64,000 nucleotides of DNA from positions 274,078-338,077 of the forward strand of contig JAECQR010000003.1 in the NCBI GenBank assembly GCA_015999765.1, read 5' to 3'. Position 1 is the stretch's first letter. Each line of letters begins with the position of its first letter. Made by a program: the position numbers and the translations under genes. The DNA comes from Flavobacteriia bacterium (GTDB lineage Bacteria; Bacteroidota; Bacteroidia; Flavobacteriales; Weeksellaceae). The notes under the pieces were generated by a model. That model ran no database searches. It was not told where the DNA came from and was given only the letters and a program-made list of their open reading frames with translations. Positions 17,911 through 27,776 of this stretch are shown in pieces.

Positions 17911-20523
17911 ATGGTAATTTGTTTACTCATTACCAATTTTCTGTGGGCGGAATCTCCGGACAACAGATATTTAATAGACAGTTTGAAAAGAGAATTACAG
18001 CATAAAAAGCAAGATCATCCAACACAGATTTCCATATACAACCAGTTAAGTTTATCGTACAGAAAGATAGCTCCAGACAGCAGTATTTTCTACGCGACTC
18101 AAGCCCTAAAACTTGCAGATTCCCAGCACTCACAGATTGAAAAAGGCGACGCCCTTCAGAATTTGGGAATCTCTTATTTCTACGCCAATGACTTCAAAAA
18201 ATCTTTAGATTATTTATACCAGTCTTTGAAAATTAGGGAGAAAATGGCCGACACCGAGAAAATTGGTCATACGCTGAACAGCATTGCTAACGTCTATTAT
18301 AATCTTAACAATGTTTCAGAAGCACTGATTTATTACAAACGGGCGCTGGCTCTTGCCCGTAAAAACCGTGATAAAAAAAGGGAAGCAGCCATTCTTAACA
18401 ATATGGGCAGTCTATACGTTTCCAATAACCGGGTTGATACTGCATATGTACTGTTAAATCAATCTGTCGCCTTACTTGAGCATCTTCGGGATTCCCCTAC
18501 TTTAAGCAGTTCTTATAATAATTTGGCGCAACTCTACCGTAAAAACGGGGCATATACCAAGTCATTACAGTATGATGAAAAAGCGCTGAAAATCAATAAA
18601 CAAATGGGCAGAAAATGGGAAATTTCCTATATCTCTAATTCTATCGGAGAAACCTATTTACTGATGAAAAACTATAGCAAAGCTTACGAATATTTCAATG
18701 AAGCGCTGCGGACTGCAGAACAATTGCAGAACCGCGACATCCTGCTTTTCAGCTACCGTTCATTGACTAAATATTACAGTGCTGTAGGAGATTACGCTCA
18801 GTTTGATAACTTTTTTCACAAATACGAAGAAACAAAAGATGCCATTTTTACCAACCAGAACACCAGCTCTATCGCAGAGATGCAGGTGAAATATGAAACA
18901 GAAAGGAAAGAAAAGGAAAATGCGCTACAAAAGCTCCAGATTGCGAAACAGAGAAGTTTAAAAAATTCATTTATTTTCCTTTCCATACTTGTCCTCATTA
19001 TTGTAGTAATTCTATTCTTCAGGTTTCAGGTGAAGAAAAAACTGAGTTCAGATCTGGAAGTTTTGGTAAAGAAAAGAACCCACGAGTTGCTTGTCAATCA
19101 ATCCAAACTCACGGAAGCACAAAGGATCGGGAAATCCGGCAGTTGGGATTGGGATTTTTTAAATAATCACCTGAGCTGGTCTGATGAGCTTCCCGTCATC
19201 CTTGGTCAAAGCAGTAAAGATCTTAACTGGATTGCGGTATTACGCACCATACATCCCGACGACCGTGCCGGAATCCTGCATATCATCCGAAAGAAATTTA
19301 ATGATTATGATCAAAATCTGGTATTCGATTTCAGAACAATAGCACACGGCAGCGTAAAAAAGTACCTCAGTGTGTATGCCGAAATAACGAAAGACCTTTC
19401 AGGAAACATTGCGCTGATTCAGGGAAACATTCAGGATATTACCGAACGTAAGCTGGCAGAACTCGCCCTCATCGAAAGTGAACAGTTATACCGCCAGCTT
19501 ATCAGTGCTTCACCGGATGCCGTTTTTCAAATAGATGTCCACGGATTCATTGTTTTCGCAAGTCAGCAGAGTAAAAAACTTTTCAGGATTTCTGATGAAA
19601 GTACGATCACCGGAACCCACATTAATAACTGGATCGTTAAAACTGACCACGTGCGGGTAAGTGAAAATTTCAAACTCGAAAGCCCACAGAATACGGGCAG
19701 AGATCTTCATGTTACTTTACAGAGGAAAGATGGAAGTACGTTCTCAGGGGAACTGCGTACCGCAGAAATCATTGATTCCGATGGAATATCTAAAGGATTT
19801 ATTGTGGTCGTTCGTAATATTACAGACAGAAAACAGGTAGAACAGCGGATTTTGAGGAATACCATCGAAACGGAAGAGCGTGAAAGACAGCGGTTTTCTG
19901 AAGATTTACATGATGGCCTAGGGCCACTGCTCTCTACCGCAAAAATTTACCTGGAGCTAATTTCTGCCAGAATGGAAAGACCTGCAGAGCAACAGGAATT
20001 TATCAGATTGACCGATGATCTGCTGCATGAATCCATCAAAAGCACCCGGGAAATTGCAAATAATCTCGCGCCTAATTTGTTAAATGATTTCGGGCTTATT
20101 GAAGCACTGCGCGTGTACGTCGATAAAATCAATAAAATGAACACCATCTCCGTGGATCTCAAAATTGACGAAGATTTCCCGGATTTACCGAAGCAAATTA
20201 GCGTGGCGCTGTACAGAATTATCTCAGAACTGCTTAATAACACGTTAAAACATTCCTCTGCAACAACGATTGAAATTGAACTTTTAAAAACGCACAATCA
20301 GCTGGAGATCAAGTATTTTGATAATGGAATTGGATGCGATATTCAGAAAATCCTCTCTTCACCCACGAAAGGATTGGGCCTCTCCAACATCATGTCGCGC
20401 GTAAAATCGATAAATGGGCAGTGTAACTTTTCTTCCGTTCCGGGTAAATATTTCAGGACAGAAATCACCCTTTCGGCACTTGCCGAAAAAGAGCATCTAC
20501 TTCAAACTTCATTTAAAACATGA
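17911..20523 (+). CDS. TPR-PAS-PAS sensor histidine kinase (HisKA_3, NarX/DesK type)
   Basis: Membrane sensor kinase of 870 residues. I start at the ATG (17911) because a signal peptide (VICLLITNFLWA) begins there; a TTG 99 bases earlier would bury it. Order: signal peptide, about seven TPR units (30-320, e.g. ALQNLGISYFYANDFKKSLDYLYQSL), a membrane helix (FIFLSILVLIIVVILFF, about 353-370), a coiled coil, two PAS domains (from QRIGKSGSWDWDF and from SEQLYRQLISASPDAVFQ), HisKA_3 with phospho-His 667 in FSEDLHDGLGPL, and HATPase_c (ELLNNTLKHS, DNGIGCD, GLGLSNI). The TPRs probably sense a periplasmic partner. It overlaps the response regulator gene by 4 bases, so that is its partner. Confidence 0.93.
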   Translation: MVICLLITNFLWAESPDNRYLIDSLKRELQHKKQDHPTQISIYNQLSLSYRKIAPDSSIFYATQALKLADSQHSQIEKGDALQNLGISYFYANDFKKSLDYLYQSLKIREKMADTEKIGHTLNSIANVYYNLNNVSEALIYYKRALALARKNRDKKREAAILNNMGSLYVSNNRVDTAYVLLNQSVALLEHLRDSPTLSSSYNNLAQLYRKNGAYTKSLQYDEKALKINKQMGRKWEISYISNSIGETYLLMKNYSKAYEYFNEALRTAEQLQNRDILLFSYRSLTKYYSAVGDYAQFDNFFHKYEETKDAIFTNQNTSSIAEMQVKYETERKEKENALQKLQIAKQRSLKNSFIFLSILVLIIVVILFFRFQVKKKLSSDLEVLVKKRTHELLVNQSKLTEAQRIGKSGSWDWDFLNNHLSWSDELPVILGQSSKDLNWIAVLRTIHPDDRAGILHIIRKKFNDYDQNLVFDFRTIAHGSVKKYLSVYAEITKDLSGNIALIQGNIQDITERKLAELALIESEQLYRQLISASPDAVFQIDVHGFIVFASQQSKKLFRISDESTITGTHINNWIVKTDHVRVSENFKLESPQNTGRDLHVTLQRKDGSTFSGELRTAEIIDSDGISKGFIVVVRNITDRKQVEQRILRNTIETEERERQRFSEDLHDGLGPLLSTAKIYLELISARMERPAEQQEFIRLTDDLLHESIKSTREIANNLAPNLLNDFGLIEALRVYVDKINKMNTISVDLKIDEDFPDLPKQISVALYRIISELLNNTLKHSSATTIEIELLKTHNQLEIKYFDNGIGCDIQKILSSPTKGLGLSNIMSRVKSINGQCNFSSVPGKYFRTEITLSALAEKEHLLQTSFKT

Positions 20524-21176
20524 CAGACATTATAAAAATAATTTTAGCGGACGATCATGCCATTTTTCTGAAAGGCCTGCGCATGATGGTTAATGAATGC
20601 AGTAATTTTAAAGTAATTGGCGAAGCGTCTAATGGTCAGGAACTTTTAGACCTTTTAGACCAGATGAATCCGGATGTTATACTTACGGATATTAAAATGC
20701 CCGTCATGAACGGCGTTGAGGCAACAAAAGCAGCGGTCGAAAAATATCCTCATCTAAAAATCATGGCACTTACCATGTTCAGCGACCTCAAATATATGCG
20801 GCTCATGGCAGAAGCGGGAGCCAGTGGATTTATTCTTAAAAGTATCGGCAAGGCTGATCTGGAGCTGGCCATCAATACGGTAAGCAGCGGTAAAACTTAT
20901 TTTTCTCCTCAGTTGCTCGGTGAGATGGCAGAGGCCGACCCCGTCGAATCATCCGGAATCTTTCTGGAAGATGTAAATGAAAGGCTTACCGAGCGTGAAC
21001 TTGATGTACTGCAGTACATTGTTAAAGGCCTCTCCACTCAGGAAATTGCGGACCGGTTATTTATCAGTAAAAGAACCGTAGAGGGGCATCGCGCAAACCT
21101 TATTCTGAAAACCGGGACCAGAAATGTGGTAGACCTCGTTATTTACGCCATCCGAAACCGCCTGGCTATTGTTTAG
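20520..21176 (+). CDS. NarL/FixJ-type response regulator
   Basis: Two-domain regulator of 218 residues: receiver with acidic pair D11/D12, phospho-acceptor D57 (VILTDIKMPVMNG) and conserved K near 109, and a C-terminal LuxR-type helix-turn-helix (LTERELDVLQYIVKGLSTQEIADRLFIS, split by family at the recognition helix). The ATGA overlap with the kinase gene shows coupled translation and makes it the kinase's cognate output. DNA target unknown; the adjacent FG-GAP gene is a candidate. Confidence 0.95.
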   Translation: MTDIIKIILADDHAIFLKGLRMMVNECSNFKVIGEASNGQELLDLLDQMNPDVILTDIKMPVMNGVEATKAAVEKYPHLKIMALTMFSDLKYMRLMAEAGASGFILKSIGKADLELAINTVSSGKTYFSPQLLGEMAEADPVESSGIFLEDVNERLTERELDVLQYIVKGLSTQEIADRLFISKRTVEGHRANLILKTGTRNVVDLVIYAIRNRLAIV

Positions 21177-21302
21177 GGGAAAAAGAGGTTTTTTTTATAT
21201 CATTTTCTTAGCAGATCTTCCAAACATTTTTTTGCGGCAGGTATTTTTACGCTGACCTGATTTTTCTTATTGTACTAATTTCACATGGTACAAGTTTAAT
21301 CT

Positions 21303-21701
21303 ATGACAAAAATCGTAATAGTAGATCAGCATCCCGCTTTTCGGGAAAGTTTAGGGATGATGCTTCATGAATTTCTTGCCGAAATTCAGATTACCGGTGT
21401 AGAAACCAGTCACCAGTTTGTTTCAGACCTCGACCAAATTTCCCCAGACCTCGTCATCATGGATGGCAGACTGCCCGATAGAAGCGGTATAGAGACCGCC
21501 ACCATCGCATTTGCCAAAAAGCCTCTGCTGAATATTATTATGCTGATCATGTTTCCGGAGGACCAATATGTTCAGAAGGCCAGAGAGGCAGGAGTAAAAG
21601 GTTTTCTACCCAAGCCGCCGGGGCTCAAAGAACTGACGGATGCCTGTGAAAAAGTAATGAGTGGCGGTTCTTATTTTCCTGCTGAAATGAAAATGCCATA
21701 A
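21303..21701 (+). CDS. Stand-alone receiver domain protein
   Basis: Single receiver domain of 132 residues, ending just where a NarL-type linker would begin (SGGSYFPAE). The acid pocket is partly kept: D8 with Q9 replacing the second acid, phospho-acceptor D54 in VIMDGRLPDRSG, and a lysine in FLPKPP. The conserved Thr/Ser switch position after beta-4 is hydrophobic (IIMLIMFPED). It looks like a NarL-family regulator that lost its DNA-binding domain, possibly acting as a phosphate sink or a partner-binding decoy for the neighbouring kinase. Possible own promoter region in the 126-base gap. Confidence 0.85.
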   Translation: MTKIVIVDQHPAFRESLGMMLHEFLAEIQITGVETSHQFVSDLDQISPDLVIMDGRLPDRSGIETATIAFAKKPLLNIIMLIMFPEDQYVQKAREAGVKGFLPKPPGLKELTDACEKVMSGGSYFPAEMKMP

Positions 21702-21828
21702 AGAGAGAATCTGAAATCACGTAAAAATACGCTAACGCAGCGCAGCCAAAAAATTTAACTTCGCCATTATAAATCACCTGAATGCAATCAGTAATCTTTT
21801 ATTTTTCAATATCTAACTAAAAATTATT

Positions 21829-23604
21829 ATGAAAAAAAACTCCTTATTTAACAAAAAACGTGGTGCCCTTTTATGTGGGCTCATGCTCAGCTTTGCGGCT
21901 GCTTCCCCTCTGTCGGCGCAGTACTTTTCTAAAGTGACCACAGGAACAATGGTAAATACACCCATCAAAACCTACAGTGCTTCCTGGGCAGATTATAATA
22001 ACGATGGGTTCGATGACATGCTTATCGTGGGTAATTTAGATTCCCCTTCAACACTGTATAAAAACAATGGTGACGGAACTTTCACCCCAGAGACCGACAA
22101 TGTGATTTATACAACTACAGGAACTTCTATCGCCGCCACGTGGGGCGATTATAATAACGACGGTAATATTGATTTGTACATCTGTAATACATCAAACAGT
22201 GGTGCTGCTATGGCAAAAAACTTTTTGTATCGAAATGATGGAAATGGTGTTTTTACCCGGATTACCGAAGGCGATATCGTGAATGATACAGACTGGTCTC
22301 TGGGTGCTGGCTGGGCAGATTATGATAAGGATGGTTTCCTGGATTTATACGTGGCAAACTACAAGGGACCCAACAGGCTATACCGCAATAACGGAAACGG
22401 CACTTTCACCAAAATCACCAGTGGCGAGATGGTTAACGATGTGAACGATTCCTATGCTATGTCCTGGGTAGATTATGATAACGACGGCTATCAGGATTTG
22501 TACGTGGTAAATTATTTCAGTGAGACTTTGCCGGGACAGAATAACTGTCTCTACCGCAATAATGGAGACGGAACTTTTACCAAGAACACCACTTCTGTTA
22601 TTGCCAACGATTCGGCACTGACCCAGGGCGCATCGTGGGGAGATTTTAATAACGACGGATTAATGGATCTTTATATGACCATTAATAATTTTGCAGATGT
22701 GAAGCACAATTTTCTTTACAAAAACACAGGGAACGGTAATTTTGAATTGGTAAACTCCGCGCCTTCTATTGACGGAGGAGTCGCATTCGGCTCTGCATGG
22801 CTTGATATGGATAATGATGGATACCTCGATCTCAGTGTTTCCAATAACGGGGGAACCGCATTGCGCCTGAATTATCTTTACAAAAATAATGGTGACGAAA
22901 CTTTCACCAATCAGACTTCAGACGTTACGACGCTTACGCCCATCCGTGATTATGCCACTACAATTTCAGATTATAATAATGATGGCTATCCGGATATTTT
23001 TACTCCATCGTACTCCCCTGCACTACAGCATGGACTTTACAAAAATAACGGAGGCACCAATAACTGGATCAGTTTACGCTTGCAGGGAGTTGAATCTAAT
23101 CGTTCAGGGATTGGAGCCCGGGTTTATTGCTATGCCAACGGAATGATGCAAACCCGTGAGGTTTCTTCCACTTCCGGACAATATACCGGCAGCAGTTTGG
23201 TGCAAACCTTCGGAATTGGGGCAGCCACCACAATTGATACCATTCACATCGAATGGCCTTCAGGAATCCGCCAGATTATTACTAATCCGCAACCTAATCA
23301 GATCTATAATATTGTGGAAACCGCTGCTCTCGCAACACAGGAAAACTTCAAAAGCAAATCGCTTACAATATTCCCGAATCCGGCAAAAGCTGATGGAAAT
23401 ATCTATGTAAAATCCATGAAAACAGGTGCCTATGATTTAACTGTTACTAATTATGCAGGTCAGCGCCTGAAAACCCTCAAGGTTAAACTGGAGAGCGGAA
23501 AAAGCAAAGAAGTAAACCTGGGATTATTACAGCCGGGAGTATATATCGTCACCACTTTCAATCATGAAGAAAGTGTTTCACAGAAGCTGATTATTGCCAA
23601 ATAA
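21829..23604 (+). CDS. FG-GAP/VCBS repeat and ASPIC/UnbV protein with T9SS sorting domain
   Basis: Secreted surface protein of 591 residues. After a signal peptide (LLCGLMLSFAAASPLSA) come seven FG-GAP-like units with the calcium-loop signature D-x-[ND]-x-DGxxD, e.g. DYNNDGFDD, DYDKDGFLD, DFNNDGLMD, each followed by LYKNNGDGTF-type strands. They should fold as a beta-propeller. Next is an ASPIC/UnbV domain (NWISLRLQGVESNRSGIGARV). The last 80 residues (TIFPNPAKADG ... GVYIVTTF ... KLIIAK) are a type A type IX secretion signal, so it is carried across the outer membrane and anchored or released. Ligand unknown. Confidence 0.93.
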   Translation: MKKNSLFNKKRGALLCGLMLSFAAASPLSAQYFSKVTTGTMVNTPIKTYSASWADYNNDGFDDMLIVGNLDSPSTLYKNNGDGTFTPETDNVIYTTTGTSIAATWGDYNNDGNIDLYICNTSNSGAAMAKNFLYRNDGNGVFTRITEGDIVNDTDWSLGAGWADYDKDGFLDLYVANYKGPNRLYRNNGNGTFTKITSGEMVNDVNDSYAMSWVDYDNDGYQDLYVVNYFSETLPGQNNCLYRNNGDGTFTKNTTSVIANDSALTQGASWGDFNNDGLMDLYMTINNFADVKHNFLYKNTGNGNFELVNSAPSIDGGVAFGSAWLDMDNDGYLDLSVSNNGGTALRLNYLYKNNGDETFTNQTSDVTTLTPIRDYATTISDYNNDGYPDIFTPSYSPALQHGLYKNNGGTNNWISLRLQGVESNRSGIGARVYCYANGMMQTREVSSTSGQYTGSSLVQTFGIGAATTIDTIHIEWPSGIRQIITNPQPNQIYNIVETAALATQENFKSKSLTIFPNPAKADGNIYVKSMKTGAYDLTVTNYAGQRLKTLKVKLESGKSKEVNLGLLQPGVYIVTTFNHEESVSQKLIIAK

Positions 23605-23654
23605 TATTTCAAGGATTTCGGCTCAGATGAGCTTGAACGTTACTACAGTTTTAG

Positions 23655-23687
23655 CCTCTCAGTCCTTTTGGAATTGAGAGGTTTTTT
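23655..23687 (+). terminator. Rho-independent terminator
   Basis: Stem CCTCTCA (23655-23661) / TGAGAGG (23675-23681) followed by six T, 50 bases past the FG-GAP gene. Confidence 0.85.
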
Positions 23688-23764
23688 AATTTTAATCAGA
23701 TTATTAAAGATATTCCGACAGACCTGGAGCTTTTACAACTTCAAAATAAATTTGCGCCTTTTGT

Positions 23765-24565
23765 TCAAGAATCCGGCTTGGGACTTTTAGATATAATGGT
23801 TCTCATTACACCCGGCAGCCACCGCTGCAGACCTACGAAAAGTCTGCCGTGTGCCGTGAACACGTAATTTCTTTTTCGTCTGATCACCGCCCTTACCATT
23901 ACTTTTGCGGCTTTCTCAGCGGGCCATATTAAATGGGCCGGACGCGTATCTGTCCTCTCGGGATGCCATACGCCGTCATTATCCATCCTTGCAATTTCAG
24001 AAGCCACGAATCCAGGATGCAGCGTCGTGCAGCTCACTCCTGTACCCATCAGCTCCACCTGAAGACTGAGTCCGATGGAATGTACTGCCGCTTTTGAGGC
24101 TCCGTACGCACTCAGATTGGGATTGGGAAGAAAAGCACCCACGCTCCCTACAAGACCGATTCTTCCTCCTGTCTTCTTTAAATGCGGCAGTGCGTATTTC
24201 ACGGTTAGCGCTAAACCGGTTACATTCCCCTGTAACTGCCTGCTCCAGTCTTTAGCGGTCAGATTTTCTATGCTTCCGAAAACGCCGAAGCCCGCATTCG
24301 CCATCACCACATCCATCCTTCCCCAAGCCAGAATCAGCTGCTCCACCGCCATCTCAATGCCAGATTCATCCAGAATGTCGCACGGTATTACGAGGGCCTC
24401 ACCGCCGGATGCTGCAATTTCTGCTGCCAATTCTTCCAGGAGGTCCCTGCGCCTGGCGGAGAGCACCACTTTGTAGCCCAGTCCCGCCCATTCCCGCGCC
24501 AGTGCTTTGCCGATGCCCGATGAGGCACCGGTAATCCATACGACGTTTTCTTTTGAATTTTTCAT
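23765..24565 (-). CDS. SDR family oxidoreductase
   Basis: Short-chain dehydrogenase of 266 residues. TGASSGIG is at 12-19, SARRR at 36-40 suggests NADP(H), NAG at 90-92, and catalytic S141, Y154 and K158 are in place. The C-terminal part (RAVIRRKRNYVFTAHGRLFVGLQRWLPGVM) resembles membrane-associated DltE/YqjQ-type SDRs. Substrate unknown. First of a loose minus-strand series of small enzymes. GC content is higher than in the neighbours. Confidence 0.88.
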   Translation of the reverse strand: MKNSKENVVWITGASSGIGKALAREWAGLGYKVVLSARRRDLLEELAAEIAASGGEALVIPCDILDESGIEMAVEQLILAWGRMDVVMANAGFGVFGSIENLTAKDWSRQLQGNVTGLALTVKYALPHLKKTGGRIGLVGSVGAFLPNPNLSAYGASKAAVHSIGLSLQVELMGTGVSCTTLHPGFVASEIARMDNDGVWHPERTDTRPAHLIWPAEKAAKVMVRAVIRRKRNYVFTAHGRLFVGLQRWLPGVMRTIISKSPKPDS

Positions 24566-24688
24566 GATCTGTATTTTGGTATGCGTAAATGATCAAGTGG
24601 CAGCAAATATAATAAAGGCTGCTCAGTCTAAACCAAACGCAGCGGTACAGGCGATTCATTCACAGAATTATAGGAGTGCCCGCCTTTG

Positions 24689-25225
24689 TCATTGGAGTGC
24701 ATTCAGTTCACAGGTCAGAAGTTCGTAGTTCTCTTCATCAAAACTTACCAGCATTACTTTTTCAACCGCAGTTTGCCCTTCCAGGAAGCGTGCTACGGTC
24801 GCTACTGCAATTTTTGCGGCTTTGTCTTTCGGAAACCGGTAAACTCCTGTACTGATCGCCGGAAAAGCCACCGTGCGGCATCCGTATTCCACCGCGAGTT
24901 CCAGTGAGCGCGTATAACACTGCGCCAGTTTTTCTTCTTCGTTGCGATTTCCATTATTCCAGACCGGGCCCACCGTATGAATGACATATTTCGCGGGCAG
25001 CTTTCCCGCAGTGGTAATCACCGCTTCGCCAGTTTTACACCCACCCTGTTTTGCTACAATCTTCCTGCATTCCTCCAGGATTTCTTTTCCGCCGGCACGG
25101 TGAATAGCTCCGTCTACCCCGCCGCCGCCCAACAGCGAAGTATTGGCGGCATTTACCACCGCATCCGCAGGAATTTGGGTGAGGTCTCCTTTGATAATTC
25201 CTATTTTGGAAGTTGACTGAATCAT
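24689..25225 (-). CDS. Macrodomain protein, O-acetyl-ADP-ribose deacetylase type (YmdB-like)
   Basis: Macrodomain hydrolase of 178 residues acting on ADP-ribose esters in the cytoplasm. The family motifs [16 protein letters not shown] (13-28) and [14 protein letters not shown] (33-46, with the aspartate at 38) are intact. [22 protein letters not shown] and [13 protein letters not shown] also match the MacroD/YmdB class. The protein is complete; no ADP-ribosyltransferase is nearby. Confidence 0.93.
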   Translation of the reverse strand: MIQSTSKIGIIKGDLTQIPADAVVNAANTSLLGGGGVDGAIHRAGGKEILEECRKIVAKQGGCKTGEAVITTAGKLPAKYVIHTVGPVWNNGNRNEEEKLAQCYTRSLELAVEYGCRTVAFPAISTGVYRFPKDKAAKIAVATVARFLEGQTAVEKVMLVSFDEENYELLTCELNALQ

Positions 25226-25346
25226 GTGATTATTGAAGATCTTAAGGTTTTTTTACAGATCAAATATAAAAAATTACCACCAACCGGTTTCGGGTGAAAA
25301 CACGGCCCATACAGAACAGCTATGGTAAATGCGGTTTTAGCAGCTG

Positions 25347-25748
25347 TTAAGACAGCAGTTTTACCTCAATACCTTTTCGCAGAGTATGGTGTATTTCAGC
25401 AATCTGATCAACCTTTTTGATGAGAGCGGAGATCTCTTCGGGAGTCATTGCAGGCGCCTCGACGGAGACTTCGTAAAAAATATTCCTGGCAGATTCGCCT
25501 TCGCCCCCGAATTCTCCGGAAACTGATATTTTTACTGCCGAGATTTCTACATTTTCCTTTTTAGCTTCGCGATACAAATCATTACAAAAACAGGTGGCCA
25601 GAGAAAGGAATAAAAGTTCGCCGCCATTAACCGAAAGACCATAGCCGTCCGCCTTTGTATCGATGGTCATATCTTTCAGATTAGCTTCAGTGCTGACGGT
25701 AATTTCGTTACTCCGAAAGGAATTGGTTATGCATGCTGAAATTTTCAT
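25347..25748 (-). CDS. OsmC family protein
   Basis: OsmC/Ohr-fold protein of 133 residues. The first helix carries LSLATCFCNDLYREA with C53 and C55 in the peroxidatic-Cys region. The second catalytic cysteine expected near the C-terminus (C-P-x-x-x-T-L in classical members) is replaced by AEIHHTL, so the usual two-Cys organic hydroperoxidase chemistry is doubtful. Cytoplasmic, probably thiol or redox related. Monocistronic by spacing. Confidence 0.85.
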   Translation of the reverse strand: MKISACITNSFRSNEITVSTEANLKDMTIDTKADGYGLSVNGGELLFLSLATCFCNDLYREAKKENVEISAVKISVSGEFGGEGESARNIFYEVSVEAPAMTPEEISALIKKVDQIAEIHHTLRKGIEVKLLS

Positions 25749-25830
25749 TGTTCTTCACCGTTAAGCGGTCCCCCGCGAATATTATCTATTATAACAATCG
25801 TCTGATCTGTAAGTTGGCTTAATTCTACCT

Positions 25831-25923
25831 CTAAAGTCGCTCAACTTTATAATCGTCCAGCATTACCGTAGCGTACGCTTTTTCCCCGGATTTTATCATC
25901 ACTTCAGGATTGAGCAAAAAGAT
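25831..25923 (-). pseudogene. Possible coding remnant, family not recognised
   Basis: The minus strand reads about 30 codons with protein-like composition (FLLNPEVMIKSGEKAYATVM, then LDDYKVERL, stop), but no long open frame leads into it. It may be the end of a decayed gene. The rest of 25749-25968 shows nothing I recognise. Confidence 0.25.
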
Positions 25924-25968
25924 TGATTTTTACAAACCTGTCAGCGCTCCGTTTTCTCTGTTTGGTCT

Positions 25969-26754
25969 TTAATTTCCCTGTTCGGTTTTCCTGTCAAGGA
26001 AAGTCTCTATCATCGGAACAACAAGATTACTTTCTTTAAAGTCCGGTGTCAGTGTAGTAATTTCTCCGATATACTGTCCATGTCCGCCTGGAATTATAGC
26101 TAATTCTGAATGGGCAATCTTTCTGTGAAGTTCCAGAGCATGTTCTGGAGTAATGACGTCCCTGTCTCCAATTATAATAAGGGTTGGTGCCTGTATGGAC
26201 TTAATGGGCGCGTCGGGAATGTCTTTAAAGTTCAGCATTCTCTTTACATCCCGGTCGTGCATTATCGGTAAGCCATTAGGGTCAGCTGCCACTTTTTTAT
26301 AACCGGCTTTCAGTGGTGCAGGCATATTATCGAGCGTAGCCTGCTTCATAAAATCCCAAAACCACTCTGGAACGCCGTTGCGTTTGGCAAGTGGCGAACC
26401 TAAAATAATCTTGCCCACAATTTCAGGATGTCTTATGGCAATCTGCATAGTCGTTGTTCCACCGTTGCTGAATCCAAGAAAGTCAGCTCTGTTGATGTTT
26501 AAGTTTTTTAGAAGGGTGGCAACATCGTCTGCATCCTGTTCAAAGGTCAGGTCTGCATGTCGGTCGCCTGTTCTGCCATGGGCTTGCAATTCGACTGCGA
26601 TCACTTTTCTTTTCCTGGAGAGCATGGGAATGAGTTTCTCAAAATTAGTCTGAATCGTGGAGCCGCCACCGTGAATTAAAACGATAGGTTTTCCCTCGCC
26701 ATAAATCTCGTAATACATTTGAAGTCCGTTCACCACGGAATATCCACTTGTCAT
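25969..26754 (-). CDS. Alpha/beta hydrolase
   Basis: Alpha/beta hydrolase fold protein of 261 residues from the ATG at 26754. An in-frame GTG 54 bases earlier adds a basic, poorly conserved stretch, so I prefer the ATG. The oxyanion-hole motif VLIHGGG, the nucleophile elbow GFSNGG, the acid in IIGDRDVITPEH and the catalytic His in IPGGHGQYIGE are all present. It resembles esterases and C-C hydrolases of the proline-iminopeptidase style; the substrate cannot be named. Confidence 0.87.
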   Translation of the reverse strand: MTSGYSVVNGLQMYYEIYGEGKPIVLIHGGGSTIQTNFEKLIPMLSRKRKVIAVELQAHGRTGDRHADLTFEQDADDVATLLKNLNINRADFLGFSNGGTTTMQIAIRHPEIVGKIILGSPLAKRNGVPEWFWDFMKQATLDNMPAPLKAGYKKVAADPNGLPIMHDRDVKRMLNFKDIPDAPIKSIQAPTLIIIGDRDVITPEHALELHRKIAHSELAIIPGGHGQYIGEITTLTPDFKESNLVVPMIETFLDRKTEQGN

Positions 26755-26856
26755 TTCAATATTTTTTATGTGCTGAAGCCTCAAAAACGGTCTGATTTTG
26801 CTCCGCACTTTTACAGCAGCATAAATCCTGCCTTTTTATACACGGTCTGTTTTTTT

Positions 26857-27621
26857 TTACTCACTTAAGAACTTTAGTATACAATTTTGAATTTCTATTC
26901 TCTGCCTGTCATTAGCCTTGTCGTCCATTTCATTATGGATGGTATTGGCCAATTTTACTGTTTTCATTTTATACTTTTCAGTTTCCTTCCCGGTCGGTAA
27001 CACCCCTTCATCTGCCGGTTGATCGCTTGACCGCAATGAATAAACCCTGACCTTTTCTGATTTTGGCAAAGGCATTCTCCGGTTGTCTAATGTTATTATT
27101 TTCTTAACTGTTCCCGGATATTTCTGCGGGAAAAGCGCGGTCATATCCCCGCCGTTTGAATGTCCGATAAGTGTTATGTTTTTGAAATCTAATTCCGGAT
27201 TTGTGGTTTTAAGTCTGTTGATAACGAATAAAATATTATCTGCACCACGATCCCAGAACGGCCTTCTTACAGTTTGCGGAATTCCTGTTAAAGGGATTAA
27301 ACTGTCAGTTTTAAGTTCGTGCTGGATGCTTACCACGAAAAATCCTTCTCTTGCTAAAAATTCCGTCAGATAGGTGTACGCCAAATAATCGCCGCCTTTA
27401 TTCTGTCCATAACCATGACTGAAAATGACAGGTTTCTGTTTTCCGGATACTTTGGAAGCCGGTTTATACACAGCAACAGGAACGGCTCTCTGTCTGCTTT
27501 GGTCGTATAAGGTCAAAGTATCCAGACGGTACTTAAATTGGGGTTGGTCTGCAACAGAGTTCCCGGACGTTGAACACCCTGCAAAAAGCGTGATGATGAG
27601 AAAATAAAGTAATTTATTCAT
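26857..27621 (-). CDS. Alpha/beta hydrolase lipoprotein (chlorophyllase / PAF-hydrolase-like)
   Basis: Envelope-anchored hydrolase of 254 residues. The lipoprotein signal YFLIITLFAGC puts the lipid on C16. Motifs: VIFSHGYGQNKGG (oxyanion region), nucleophile in LIGHSNGGD, and a C-terminal His in NTIHNEMDD. It resembles the dienelactone/chlorophyllase-type and PAF-acetylhydrolase-like group. It lies about 100 bases upstream of the other hydrolase, in the same direction. Confidence 0.82.
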   Translation of the reverse strand: MNKLLYFLIITLFAGCSTSGNSVADQPQFKYRLDTLTLYDQSRQRAVPVAVYKPASKVSGKQKPVIFSHGYGQNKGGDYLAYTYLTEFLAREGFFVVSIQHELKTDSLIPLTGIPQTVRRPFWDRGADNILFVINRLKTTNPELDFKNITLIGHSNGGDMTALFPQKYPGTVKKIITLDNRRMPLPKSEKVRVYSLRSSDQPADEGVLPTGKETEKYKMKTVKLANTIHNEMDDKANDRQRIEIQNCILKFLSE

Positions 27622-27776
27622 CTGCTGAAAGTGTTTTTATAGTTATTATTTTGAAATGCACCCCACATGGTGTCTTGAATCCATCATTTCGCAGGAATGA
27701 AGATGCTGAGTGCCGTTGAGTCTTTCGTTTTTATTAAATCTTTCATTTAGCTTCCGCATTTCTTATTTCCTTGCAG

